This document shows positions 1 through 13,357 of a stretch of DNA of 64,000 nucleotides, piece after piece. Every line of letters begins with the position of its first letter. Within the stretch, counting starts at the first letter, position 1. The notes below the pieces were generated by a model. It was not told the origin of the DNA and ran no database searches. It saw nothing but the letters and a program-made list of their open reading frames with translations. A program made the translations under genes and the position numbers. The stretch is from NCBI RefSeq assembly GCF_910592395.1, contig NC_088311.1:21608646-21672645 (forward strand), given 5' to 3'. This stretch comes from Lineus longissimus (lineage: Eukaryota; Nemertea; Pilidiophora; Heteronemertea; Lineidae).

Positions 1-3000
1 AAATGACAGAGTTGCGACAAGGTTGAGTTTGACGTCACAACAGCAAACACGCCAAAGCCAATATCAAGGTGGATATAATTAGCTATCACACCAAACATGA
101 CTTCATAGATAAATACATTCCCATGTGGCAGTCTCGATGCTCCTTTAGCTTATGATTAAACAAGATCTATTTCAGTGGTGGCGATATTGACTCCGTCTTC
201 TATTTATACTGAATGCTTTTTATCTCTTATCTCCCCCGAGGAGATGCGGCCATGTCAGAACTGGATCGGCTCCCACTTTAAAAACACTGCAACATTAGCC
301 AACCCCACTAAGAGATGGTAGGCGTGATGTTTTGAACTCAGGGCTTTGTGTATTAGGAAGCTCTTTGTTTGTTTGTTTACCATTTTGCTCCGAACCCAGT
401 ATGTCGTGAACCCCGATGTTTTTGTCAAGATAGTTAATTGACTAATCGACTAATGAAATCTGGCAAAAATGTCAAAGACTGGCGTCATAAGATGTCACGA
501 GTTCCGAATAATAAGTCGTCAGTCATAGGTTAGTTGACATGTTTCTCAGTTGTGCGTTTACCATGACAACATATTATTATCCGTCAGACTGTTGTCATAT
601 TCGACGACGGTGAACATCATTCTCAATACTCATTTGGAAGAAAACCATGGCAAAATTGCGGGGTAATGACGTCATCTCATCCTTGAAGAGTATGGGAATT
701 CACAAACATGAACAAAAAAGTCAATATCGCGATCAGTCATTTTTGATGACGTCGTAGACCGTCCAACAAACTGATCGATAATCGCGGCTCCAATTAATCG
801 ATTGGGGTGCGATTTTCGATGAAAATCTTTCTTACCAAATTGCTGAATACCAACTATCGGATGACGTCATCCCATTATCGTCCATTGGCCGGCGCAGTAA
901 GGACTGTGAACGGATCCGAGGTCCGGATGAAGTAATCTGCCGCGTGATTCTGTTGTCGATATCTGCGTCATGCAGGATACGGCTTTGTCACATTAGTAGC
1001 TGTATACTCTAGTTTCTCCGATCTAAGTCACCGCTCTACTAAGGACACCCTATCTATTACGATTGGTCATTTCGACTGAATTTGGACTGTAATGGAGACA
1101 CTCTCAATTGAAGACATCATTTGCAGCTCATTGCGTCATCCTAATTGGGTCTCCTTTTGTTGAGGAACGAGACCGGTACTGCGTCCGTACCTTAATAGAG
1201 TGGTTCTACTGTATTTCCATTTCTGTGGTAAGCCGGGAGATCGCTCTCTAGCCCTGCAATTGCGCGGCTCTTCAGATTAGTGGTTGACCTTTGCCAGTCC
1301 CATGAAACTGACCAACAGCCTCGACCCAAACATTTACTCCGCCAACATTGCTGTAATGGACAATCACGATGACCGGAAGTGATGACGGCTAAGTCCGTAG
1401 CGAGGCGTCGGAAAATAAACACGTCCGGCGTAACAGGAGAACGTATTAATGGACGCAAAGATCAAGAAACACCAGGCGTCACCGAGGCAGGATCATTCTG
1501 GTTTATAACAGATGGCAGGGCCGTATTTGACCCTATGGTCCAGAGGGTAGGGGGCAGTTGGTCCTCTCGGGGAGGGAGCAGAACACCACCCTGGATCATA
1601 GTTGTTTTGCAAGCGACCTCCATGCAGGGGCGCGGCACTAGCTATTGTTGTTGTTCTTGAGATGGACGCTCCTTAAAAAAGATAAAACAGAACTGCCCAG
1701 GAGGGGAAGGAGAAGGAGGAAGAGGAGACTAAGGTTGGTGTTGCCTGACCAGGAAGGCATATTCAACTCTATCACGTATGTCATCCAACCGACAGGCATG
1801 TCGAATTCAATGGTCTTGTCTCTCTTGTGTTAATGAGGTTGCCGCCGGGTCAACTTCAGTGAGTACGTGGAATATGGAGGATATTGCCCTTATTTTGTAC
1901 TTGTCAGGAGCTACTGGAGGGAGTATGCATAGATTGTCAAGCTTGCGCAGGTTGCTCATCTTTAGGTTGGACGATGAACAAGGAAAAGATAGACTGGCGT
2001 TCAACGGATTGTCCAAATTACGTCCTGGGCATCGACAACGAGACAGAGCTAATCTTTATCTTTCAAGTGCCACCTATTGACCTAAACTGGTATTATTTCA
2101 AGTTTTCCCAGTGCAGACTCATACATTGTGCCCAATACCGCCACCGCGCAGAAACTAATGGTATTATTCAAGGCTCTTTCGTCAGGTATTTTTGTTGCAC
2201 ATTCTATAGATTTCATTGATTCCTGATAGTATAAGGCGTTTATAAGACGGTACTACAGACCACAGTTATTCTTACCATCATAGAAACAACTTGCCTTAAA
2301 TATTTGGCAAGCTGTCAACAATGCTAAATATAACTGAAGCCATTAACCGGCTGGTCCTGGAGAGTTGCCCGAACCGAATCAATCGATGGCGGCATGCCAC
2401 CGAGCTACGTTCGTGTTGTCAGGGACCAGCTATGTGTATCTAGGCACGGGGTGATGGATTCGACATCGGTTGTGCTATATGGTGCGGGATATAGTTGGGT
2501 TAAAGATGGTAAATAGTATGCTGTCGCCCCTAATCATGGGGTTGTGCAATATGTCACTGAGCATCGCCACGTGGTTTGGCATGCCGAGCAGTACGAGGAA
2601 AACACCTTAACCATGCCTTATATATTGGCTGCATGGCTATACCGTGTTAACGTGAGGGGTGCAGGCTATCCCTGGTTTAATAGTCGGGTTAGATCCTTAA
2701 TCCACGGATGTATATAGGGGGCAACTGCCTCAGAGGTTTCTCCTGAGAGCCAGATTTGTATCGGAGATACATACGCGACACTAGTTAACCCGACCAATGT
2801 TTTGATGTTGCCGTCCTTCAAGCACAGGCGGTAAGGGACGAGTTTTATTTCCTAAATCCGTTCTTCCCATGTGCAGAGTCCAATCTGGCAGTAGAACATA
2901 TCAGAAACGAGGCCAGAAAAAAGAATAAAAATATTTGTTTTAGAAATATATATACTGGGTTTATTTCATTGTATATATACTGATGTGATCTTTGCGCTTA

Positions 3001-6000
3001 CATGTGAAAACATTTGTAGCTTCATAATCAGCTTTATAATTATCAATATACAGTATACACTGTTTTACAAGCAGTTCTCCTGAAAATAAATATCTCTATT
3101 TTGTGAATACATCAGCATAATATAGAAAGCACACTCGATTGATACAGTCATGTATGAGGTGAAAATACTATAATGCGCACAGCAGCCACAAGACCTGTAA
3201 GTACATGTACAGCAATGTGAAAAAAGCAAAATATGCTTATAATAATCTCATGGTTTTATACAACGTCTGGATGAAGAGAGCAAAAAAATTTACGCTGGCT
3301 CAGCAACGGACACCAATGTTGCCATTCCATTGAAAAAAAATCGTTACACGAGGTACTCTGCCGCCGGCGTCGGCCAACTAAACGGAGGCTTGGAAAAAGA
3401 GCGCACCTGCATCAGGTTTTTTACCAGGTTTTTTACTTCCAATTTGTGCCGTGACATTTCCAGCAAGTGCTAAAGAGAAGAATAAACGATCATGTTCATA
3501 ATAGCTTGTTGGACATGAAACATCCCCGACAAGACTCAAATCAATAACACGGCCCATGGCAACAGGAGCCGAAAATGACGTCAGTGTCAGTCAATGTCGT
3601 CTGCTTCCTATACATTCTCAATTGAAAATTGTAAAACCGAATCGGAAACATGCGTAAGAAAAGTCGTGTTGTAGGCCCTGTTTGCAAGAGGATGATGGTG
3701 GACAGCTAACATTCAAATAATGACGTAGTCATGACGTCATCTTTTATCGGGGCAGACGAGATTGAGTTGATGGTCAACCGGGAAGTCTGAATGATAAACC
3801 CAAATTAAAAAGAAATAAACTCTAACTCAAAAATAAAAAAATTCGCGACAACCAAGAAAATGCGAACTTGTGAAAAAAGGCCGTGAAAAATTATTTGCAG
3901 TAAACAATTAACGCCACCTTTTAGAAGTACGAGGACGTTGTCATACCTTTTATACAAATCTCGAATGGTAATCCATTGAATAGCATAGTAGTTGGAAATT
4001 GTATTGTGTGGTGAAACACTCAGGTCATATCTCAAAATGTTGGCATCTTGACACCCTGCAAGTTCATGAAAAAAACCCGTGGTCGATACATAATACCAAG
4101 AATTTATAAATATCGTTCTTTATTTATTCTTGATTACTAGATAGTGGCGAAGACAATTTCAAACGGTAAACGAAAGAACTGAAACATATTCAATTAACGA
4201 ATAATTACAAATCAGCAGAAGTTTGAGAGTTGGAAACATTTTTAATTTTCTTTTTTATAAATCTTTGTAAAACTGAATCTAACGTTTGTAACATATATGA
4301 TCAAATTCATCATTATACCAATAATTTATAACACTCGACTGGTTCATGGTCTCGTCATGTAAATCAGAAATTGGGGATTTGATTACGAATGTTGTGGGCC
4401 ATGGGGAAAGCGGGCACGGAATATAAGTATTATGGTGTTATAAATTTATGCTGGATGTATAGGACAACATGGCCGTCCATTTTGCACGTGATTGGTGCAT
4501 GCGGACTTGAACATTGATTTGACACCTACACTATACATAGGCCCACAAAAGCTCTACCTTCAAGCTGTTGCTTTTTTACCTTCACATAAAACCAAAAGAT
4601 ATTTACAATAGGATTGAGATCTATATATAGATAATCTACCACAGCTTATATCGACCGAGCTAGCAGTTGACCCAAAGAAGACAACCGATGGAATAAGTTT
4701 TACAGAAAAATAAGAAGTTGTCAAGCCGTGAGGACGAATAGGACATCATCTTGGTGACAACCATGAACACCACAACCGACCAGAATTTACCTCAAAAGCT
4801 GCATTAGTTGCGACGCAGCCTAACCCCTTTATGTCATACTTGAAAATGTGGCTTTGGTTGATTTTTAAAGCCGAGGTCTCTCTTGAAGATACCCCGGATA
4901 AACCCTGTTCTCCCATGAGCATTTCATGAAATCCAAGATGGTGTCCAAGATGGCCGCTATGTCAGATAAGTGATCATGACGATATATACCTAATCATCGC
5001 AGCTCCGCTGGTTCTCGAAATAAAAATTGGTGAATTTGAAGATTTTCAGTATGTGGGCCGACTGAATGGCCAAAATGCCGTTGTGTGTATAGACTGATAC
5101 ATGAATACCAACTATAAATGACCAGTTTCAGAGATGGCTGAAAACTTTCTTATTTTTCTCAATTTCATTTCTTATTTATAGCACGATACACTTAACAAAC
5201 AATACCTGAATCTCTTTTTGAAATGAAACGCCCTTGAACAAATATTTATCACTCATTGAACAGATGGCAAAAATAGTCGTGATTCCGGCAACCATACCAG
5301 TTTTGGAAGCCTGCGAAGGACCAAAAAACCATTTTGAAATTTTAGTAATTTTGATATTTTAAAATATGTTACCATTTTTTTGTCCTTGTTTTTCACCATT
5401 AAAAAAATCACTAAATAAGCTAAAAATTACACATTTAAAACACTTTACGCTATCTGATTGAGTAAGTTATCGGAACCACAGCTAATTTTAGGCTAAGAAC
5501 CAGTTGCGGCTGTCCAAACAAACAACAACACTTTGTGGGCAAACGCGCGCTAAACAAACAATGGATAACACGGTGTTTAAAAAAACTTGTTACAAAAACG
5601 TTCGCATATTGTTTTGGAAAATATCGATAATTCTAATAAGCGATATCTTGACATATAAATTAACTTGAACATTGACTTCTGAAACCGTTTCACACTTATG
5701 TTCCACACTAAAATGTTACACGTTGACGACTTCAGCAGTAATGGGCAACAAATTCTTATACATTGTTGAATATTAGCTTACCCTCTTCAGTTTTACAAGA
5801 ATTTCCGTACCGGTCGGTTCATGTATACACACTGCATCAAAATATTTTTCATTTTTCACTGATTATGTTCCGATCTTTATAAGAAGGATTTATGAGGTAA
5901 AAGCGATGCATTCTTTCCATATTATTCTTTTATAGCAATATTAACAGATTGAACCTGATTAATGCTAGCATAACAGTAAAACAAATTATTGTGCACAACT

Positions 6001-8552
6001 TAAAATAGGAAGACAATAAAACATGTATATATATTTAATTACAAAATCAGGGTGGATAAAGGTATCAGTTTACCTTGAACACGATAGAAGCAAGTCCCTC
6101 TTTGGTATTCTGGTGTCTGAGGGATACCGAGATTCTACTGGGAATACACATTGCATGGCCGTATACGCCGCCCTCACGAGAGTCTTTCCTCTACTTCTGT
6201 TGTGTCTTCATTTCCTCGCAAGGTAAGCGCGTATTTCTAAAGGTAAACCAATACATTTATTCACCATGAACACGGGTTCGTAATCAGAAACCTGGTAAAA
6301 AGTTACCACCGACGCACTGGCAATTCGTCCCTAGGAAAAAAAACAGGGATTAGGACAACAGGGCTAAAGTTGTTCTCGGAAGGACACCGCAGACTTGACA
6401 TTTTCTGGAACTCCGCAAAGCACAACGAAAGACACCCCACCATGAATTAAAGCCGGCTAGTTTCGTTTGATCAAAAGTTTGATATCTGATATTGAATTTT
6501 AGTTTTTCGAAGGGGCATCGGAAGAATGGTGACAAGAAGCTGTTGGGTGAACGAACCAGTCATTGACTTCACCCCGTGGGCCATGAATAAGATTGAATGG
6601 TGTAGACAAAAATCGAGACGAGACCATTTCAAAACATTGTTGTCTCGTCAGGCTGTTTCTATAGTGTGCGCATGTACGGCGGAAGACTGGAGATTGGAGG
6701 AAGGGTAAGGTTTACTACATTTTTTTAATACTGCTTCCATAGAACCGCTGGGAATACCTGATAACGTCTGACTAATCTCATATTAATCAATGTGCAGAAA
6801 CTACGATACAGTCATTTAAAACTGTCGACTTAGACAAAATCGCAACGAAACAGAGGTCAGTGTTCGCTTCTCAGTAGGCCTACGCGCAGGCGGGCCGAAG
6901 ACGATTTCCTCAGGACGGAGAAGTGAGAAGACAGTTTGTTGGCGCTATTCAACAAGCATAGCCGAGGGGCAAAAAAACAAACCATTGTTTTGCATGATAT
7001 GGTGAAACATGCTATAGGAATTGATGGAAAGTATGCGCCGTTTCTAGCCAACGGCCAAAATATTGACCCAGGTTCTGCATGGTCCGGGACCAAGATTACA
7101 CGTCAGCCAAAGGAATGCGGAATATATCGATTGTCTTATTTTGATTATGGAAGTATGTTATGTATCAGGAATAGCATATTCTCATACTTGGGAGGTAAAA
7201 ACACCGTCCTCTGCTTGGAAGCAACTATAAGAGTTCTCGGCAATTCAATAATGAATCACTTTGCCGCTTAAATCCGTCGCACTTTGCCGCTTAAATCCGT
7301 CGACACATTCCGCTCTGTTCGTGAAACTATTTCGCAAATCGTAAAAAGCGAGATTGTGAAATACCTCCCACAACCCGCGGCCAATCTGGAAAGCATCTCA
7401 TGTGTACTGATCTGTGATTACTTTATCACCATAACGACGACGACAAGGAAGAAACGCGTGAGAAGAAGATTGGACCGCAGATGACCTTTAAAGGCCATCA
7501 GTTTGTTCGCTTCGAGGAATTATTTCCTCCTACAACAGCGACGTTTATCATTTAAACGAGTAAACCCGGGAGGGGGGCCGCGCTGCTTTGTCTTCACAAT
7601 AAGTGTCCCAAGAACTTCTGTCCCTGCAGGATTGTTCGATCAGAAATGACATTTAACTATCAACGGTTATTAAGACTCTCCCACGCATTTCTAAGCAGTT
7701 CAAACATGACTGTCACGGATACGACATTGCTGAATATACGCAATCAGTCCTTGACATTTCGATATCGCTTGCCGGATAACTTTCCTTATATCAATTTCAA
7801 TCAGGAAATGGACAAGGACCATGCCACGACTGATTAACTATCGAGAATAAACCAATATGAAAAATTTCATTTTCTTCGCGGACTTTTTCGTGTCGTGGGG
7901 CTGCGAGGTTGTTGGACATATCCCTGCACGAATGTGGTGATTGGCAATATCGACAAATTTAGTCGACTGCTATATGTAAATCTGTGACGAAAGGGGCGAA
8001 GCCAATACCACTTCGTCCGGAGTGTAGCTTTGCCTAAGGGTGGTAGACACTGATAAAAATTCATATATAAGATTACGACCGAATATTGGTGAAGAAAATG
8101 AAACCTTCCCAGCAATTTCTCACTGATTCATTATTACCACCCTCGCAAAAACGGCAACAGGGATACCAGGAATAGCCTACCTTTAACACACAACAGCGGT
8201 GAAAGCGTTCTCTAAACCCACAAGATGTATCATCAACAGATAGGTGATTGGGAAGCAGCATCCCTAAATCAGGTTAACCTTTCGGCTAACATCGATAATT
8301 GAGATCGGAGCATCTTGATATACAGGAATTGTCGCCCACGTAATACGCTCAACACTGATACGGTTTACCACAAGGGAGGGAGATGTGACCTCTGATATTT
8401 CGCAAGGTCACGGAACTCAAACGGTCATTGTTTTTAATCTGAAATAATTCGCAAGATGAAAATCGCGACGTTAATTTCCGCCGCCGGCAACAAATCAGTC
8501 TCGATATCGGAGTTTAGTTGACTTGCGGTGGATTCCCGTATTCTTTAAGGTG

Positions 8553-8566
8553 GTTTCCATGGAAAC
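8553..8566. promoter_or_regulatory. perfect X-box (RFX-type) palindrome
   Basis: GTTTCCATGGAAAC is a perfect 14-bp palindrome matching the RFX-factor X-box layout (GTTnCC-AT-GGnAAC). RFX sites typically lie near ciliary genes. No ciliary gene start is visible nearby; CSPP1, which is ciliary, begins 45 kb away. Function is therefore only a possibility. Confidence 0.35.
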
Positions 8567-9502
8567 GATTAGCTAGCTTTCACGCTTGATGAATTTTTGA
8601 GAAATCTACCGGTAACCCATGCACGAGGGCAAAAATTATCATGCAATACCGCCTTTTACGCCGAAAACCATTGCGACACTTGATGATAAAATTCACTTTA
8701 TAGTTTGATATACCTCATGCTCTCTCCACAACTTTTTTGAGAGAGATGAAATTGCGAGAAGAGAAAATAACACCTGTAGGACAAAATTACGGTGCAATGA
8801 TTTTCAGATGCATATGGTTTACAATCAGATATCTTTTACCACTTGTGTTAGTGCTGATTGGCGTTGGCGGAGTGCAGAACCAATGCATGTACATGTCTGA
8901 TGACAGCGAATGTTTTGTACGAACATTCTATTTAGTCATAATGCGAGTTGCGACACTTTCGTGATTACATTCAACCACTGAATCACTGGGTCCATGGTAG
9001 ACTCCCGAGGCACTCATTAGCCATTCTAATCCTAGTCTTCCTCAGTTAGGGACACGGCTGTTCCATCGTGTCCGGAGTGTAGGTACTCTGCTGCCCTGGG
9101 CAGATCAATCATACAGTAATTAGGTGCTTGCTTCATTTTGCGGAGTCATTAATTAATTATTAATAATTAATCACAACAATAGTTATAAATAAATAAAGGG
9201 GAGAATGCGTGCTATGGAGAACAGAATATGAAATTACATATTCTGCTCGGCTAAGCAATATCATATTGCGATCATACTTCGTGGTTCGTGTAGGTCTGCA
9301 AGATATCGACCGCGTCGATCAGTCCATGCAAGAACTATCAGGGTTGGTGAACTGACAGAATTTTCGGAATCGGTGTAACGGGAATCAGTGTCCATCCAGG
9401 AAAAGGTCCAAAATCTATAATCGAGGTTATAATGCTATCAACAATGTATTTAAGGAAATGTAATTTACTTTCAGCTTCTGATCAGTTGAGATATGGCACT
9501 AT

Positions 9503-9519
9503 GGGGGGGGGGGGGGGGG
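9503..9519. repeat. homopolymer G17 tract
   Basis: There are 17 consecutive G on the plus strand. It is a slippage-prone microsatellite and a possible sequencing or assembly weak point. A shorter G9 run lies at 10205-10213. Confidence 0.9.
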
Positions 9520-12500
9520 CAAAGAAAATGGATTTTACTTAATGCCAGATGTCAACCGCTTTGAGATGTAGCTCAGTTTCTGGACAGACTTATAACATTG
9601 AACTTAGATACCTTAGCGAAAGCCATTCATAGTTCGCTAAGCACGAATAACCAATGGACTTTATTGCATCAATCACAGCACCCCATGCGTCCCTATTGAC
9701 AGGTTCCCGCCGATTTTATTCCGATCATCTGATCAACGCATGCAGCAAACCGTCAATTCAAGCAGACGATCACAACATTGTGACGTCATTCCGCCAATGA
9801 ATCAATAATATACGGTATGTAATTGTTTTGAAATGTCACGGGCATTGTTCATCCAGTGGGAATACACGGTTTGAGCGTTCTCATCAGCATCTCATCACAG
9901 CTGGATTGGCTAGGATCAGGGCAGACGATAGCGTCCGCTCATACAATGGACGTCATCAGGAAAACGTAAACAGCCATCACTACACTCCGGACGCAGTGTA
10001 GTTGATCACCTTGTCCCTTCCCCTAACATGAGAAAGTATGAATTGGATGAGGGAATGTACTTCCTGGGGAGTCTTATCAGCACCATATTGGAGAAGGACA
10101 AAAAGGCGTTATTTATGCAAGAACTGAACATAATTCAAAAGTGTACATTTTTACTTTCGATCATTTTATACTGATATATTACCTCATTCAACCACCTTTA
10201 AAAGGGGGGGGGCTTTATTGCATATCTAGGTGGAATTGACATGATAGCGCATCAAAGTGCAGTTGTACTTTGACGATGCGTTTTGTACGTCATAAAGCAG
10301 TGGTGGATAGTGGGCTACTTTAACAGATCGATTGGCCAATGTGTGACAATACACTATTCAAACCACAATATCATACTGAACAAATAGAGACCTAATGGTT
10401 TCTAGAGAGGCCGATTAAGCTTTGCGTTAATGCACCTTTAAGTGGTATATCATGGTTTGTAATGCCCTAAGCTTCAAAGAATGCGATTGGATCCCCGGGG
10501 TTGGATCATGACGTCAAACTTGTACGGATCATTTTAATCTTGGGAAAGGCACATTTGGAGGGACTGTGGCCAGCATAGTCCATCTTTCAAGACTGCCCAA
10601 ACCGACTATAGGAAACAGATTGCTTTTTTTCAAAGTTGCGCTGAACCAGAGTACAATATTCTCCATGATGGACCCGATATTCTAGACTTTGCATTGTCAC
10701 GGACCCACAGACATGTATATACACACCGAGAAAACTCGCCGCGGTTTCTTGCTAATGATATACGTGTACAAGACGTTATCTCGTTCGACATCAATTCTAA
10801 TGAGATGGCCTGATCAATGAGATGAGTTCCCTTGCCTGACAGACGGGAAGTCATTGGCGATATGGAGGGAGCCTCCATTATGGCGGGGAACGACAGGAGT
10901 TTCGGACATGATCTCCAGGTCAGCCTTGTCTGACAAATACACGTTGGCCTAAAATACACCAAAAGTTATCATTTGTACATATATGAAACGTTTTCTTCAA
11001 TGTATATACCCGCAATAACAACTTTGCAGCAACGTTGCGGCAGCAAAAGCAATAATTTCGGAACCTGCCGTGTCCCGCTCAGCTCCGACACGCGGCTGCA
11101 GATATCGTCGTGACGCGTTAGCGGCTTGCGGTTCTCGGTGGTTGGAAATTATGTGTTGTGATCTTCTTTCTGTGCACTGTAACAATGCATAAATAGGACA
11201 TGATGGCGATGGCGGCCCTGGACTGCCTATTAGAGGGTTAATGTCCGCCAATATCTGCAATAGCCTACACACCGTACGAGGTATCGTACTGGCCTCGCCC
11301 CTCCCTCGAAATTGAAGATAATTATGATGTCGAAGTCGGGTTGCATATCTCGAACCTATAGCGTACTAGGGCAGACACTGTTGTGGAATTAGTCTTCCCG
11401 CATCTCAACCTTTATGAGAAATTATCACGCCAGCCTGGTCGTCAAGGAGAGCTTTAGTGCATTCTGGAGGCAGATAATAGACGCATCGACATAATGTCGT
11501 GATATTCTTGACGAATTAATGGAAATGTATTCCCGATCATTCTTTGGCAAAGCTGCACTAAGATATTTGACTTGCTAATATCCGCGAACACGTCACATCC
11601 TGACGACAGTCACGCATGGTGCACTAACTTACGCACATGAGAAAAAATAGTTGTATGAACATGACCACTATATTAAACGTAAAGGTCTATCAAGTACATG
11701 TATGTATGGCCGGGTTTTTTCCGTGGGCATAAAATATGCAACCCACAAAACGTCAGAAGGTTTACTGAGTTTCTGAATACGGTTTTTCATGTCTATAAGA
11801 ATCATTTCGAACTCCTTTTCTTTTGAAAAATCAATTTTTTAAAGTGTCATTCAAGGTTCAGACGCTTTGTATTTTATTTTAAGAGTGCATGGAACCATCA
11901 GTGGCATCATCACACGATCCGGACGTAAAAATGTCAACAGTTGATTTTGAGTTACGCCATCAGTTCTATGAATAAGTTTGTTAGCGCCAAGGGACCAAAA
12001 GGGCACTGCGCGACCCTTCTATAGCCTGGTATATCGTTACGTAATTACCTCACGCGATAGCTGTGCGAAAAACAAAGTTATTGATCTCATAGTTGTATTA
12101 TTATCGAGGTAATAATTGGAACTTAGTCTAGCTGATCAACAGTGAGGCCCAAATGTGTTCAGCAGTACTCCTTTTGTTAAGGGAGACAGCCTAGATTAAT
12201 GTTCTCCACGTGACCAATACTAATAGATGGTTGTAACAGTGAATCCCAGTCAAATGTCAAGTCTGCATATACAAAAAAAATGTGTGACCGACGATTACAT
12301 GAGTTATATTGAATGAAATTATTTTCAGAAATTGAACCAAACCAATTTCATTAAAGTGTAACATCAACCGTTACGTCACTTATAACGACTTTAAAAACCT
12401 CAATATTTAATTCAATCAAATTGATAATTCAAAAGTGGTAACATCTGTGTTTGAAGAGTGTAGATGCAAAACGGTCCATACAAATCCTACTCATGGAGGG

Positions 12501-13094
12501 TTTTGCATCCGAAGCCCTTCACTTGGAACTGTTACAACATAAAAACTGTCAAATAACTGCTGACGCATACATACATTCAACTGGTGTCTGACGCCGCCAA
12601 CAGTCAAACCCTTAATTGATATTCCCGATGCATTTGGGACCCATTACTCGACACAGATCCAGACAAAATGAGTAATAACATAGAGTAGTTAATGCAGTTG
12701 GTCGCTTTTTATCTCTCCTACCTTCATCGTTCTGGGAAATCCACTGAATCAGAGACGAGTCAGGGAATCAGGTCCGCTGGAATCTTGCCATGATGAGGTA
12801 TCGATGTCGATATCCGATATTTGGCAATCGACTTGGTGACGTGACCCACAGTCTATAGTTGATGCGTCATGAGACAAGGAGCTGCGTCCTTTCGGTGACG
12901 ACAGAAACCAGTCAGCCCAACTCCTCCCCAGCGAAGGGTGTATTTCGTAGTCCCCCTGAGCAACACACTGAAATCCCTCGATATCATGAACGTATGGACG
13001 AATTTAACAGAACTATATATATACACATTTACTAACACGGTAAAGCAGTTTGTGTCCTTGCGAATTTTCGTAACTTTACCGATGACACTCGGGA

Positions 13095-13100
13095 ATAAAA
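13095..13100 (-). promoter_or_regulatory. possible cytoplasmic polyadenylation element in MOS 3' UTR
   Basis: The minus strand reads UUUUAU about 260 nt downstream of the MOS stop codon. MOS mRNA in vertebrate oocytes is activated through such elements. A six-base match in AT-rich DNA is weak, and I did not find a nearby AAUAAA on the minus strand, so this is tentative. Confidence 0.2.
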
Positions 13101-13357
13101 TAATTATAGCACAGCACGCAGTATAAAGTTACAAGCAGAATCTCATTTCAATAGATCACAGGTTCTCAGTGATTCACGTTGGCCCCCAACCGTTGCAGAA
13201 TCTTCAAATCAGCAAGACAACAGAGCCTAGGCAGTGTTACATAATACTCACTACTGGTTCGCAGCGTTGATCCGGGAAGCAAGAAAAAACCACATGGCGC
13301 TAGCGTCAGCGTCAGCGGCGTCATGACGGCGTCCATGTTACGGAGGTGACACGTTTG

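Larger units (their letters stand above)
1..13357. other. gene-poor region with no supported gene
   Basis: No reading frame here has recognisable domains or a chain of splice-compatible exons. The longest ATG-type frames are about 110 codons, which is expected by chance. The stretch is AT-rich and contains six perfect TGACGTCA octamers (30-37, 667-674, 862-869, 3576-3583, 3732-3739, 9781-9788) and a seventh at 10509-10516. It also holds a perfect X-box palindrome at 8553-8566, a 17-G run at 9503-9519, a 9-G run at 10205-10213, and a 22-bp tandem duplication near 7257-7301. Fragments of a dispersed repeat (words like AAGGACACC and GAGTGGTTCTACTGTA) occur near 1036-1050 and 1190-1215. Distal regulatory DNA or an unseen non-coding transcript is possible but not shown. 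Confidence 0.6.

Noticed and set aside
1379-2219. Overlapping plus-strand frames of 60-111 codons
   Set aside because: No recognisable domains, three overlapping frames compete, and low-complexity Arg/Lys and Cys runs suggest non-coding sequence.
6936-7271. 111-codon plus-strand frame
   Set aside because: No domain, composition like the flanks, no splice-compatible partners; length expected by chance.
8737-8964. 75-codon frame with a hydrophobic run
   Set aside because: One AT-driven hydrophobic stretch, no conservation evidence or neighbouring exons.
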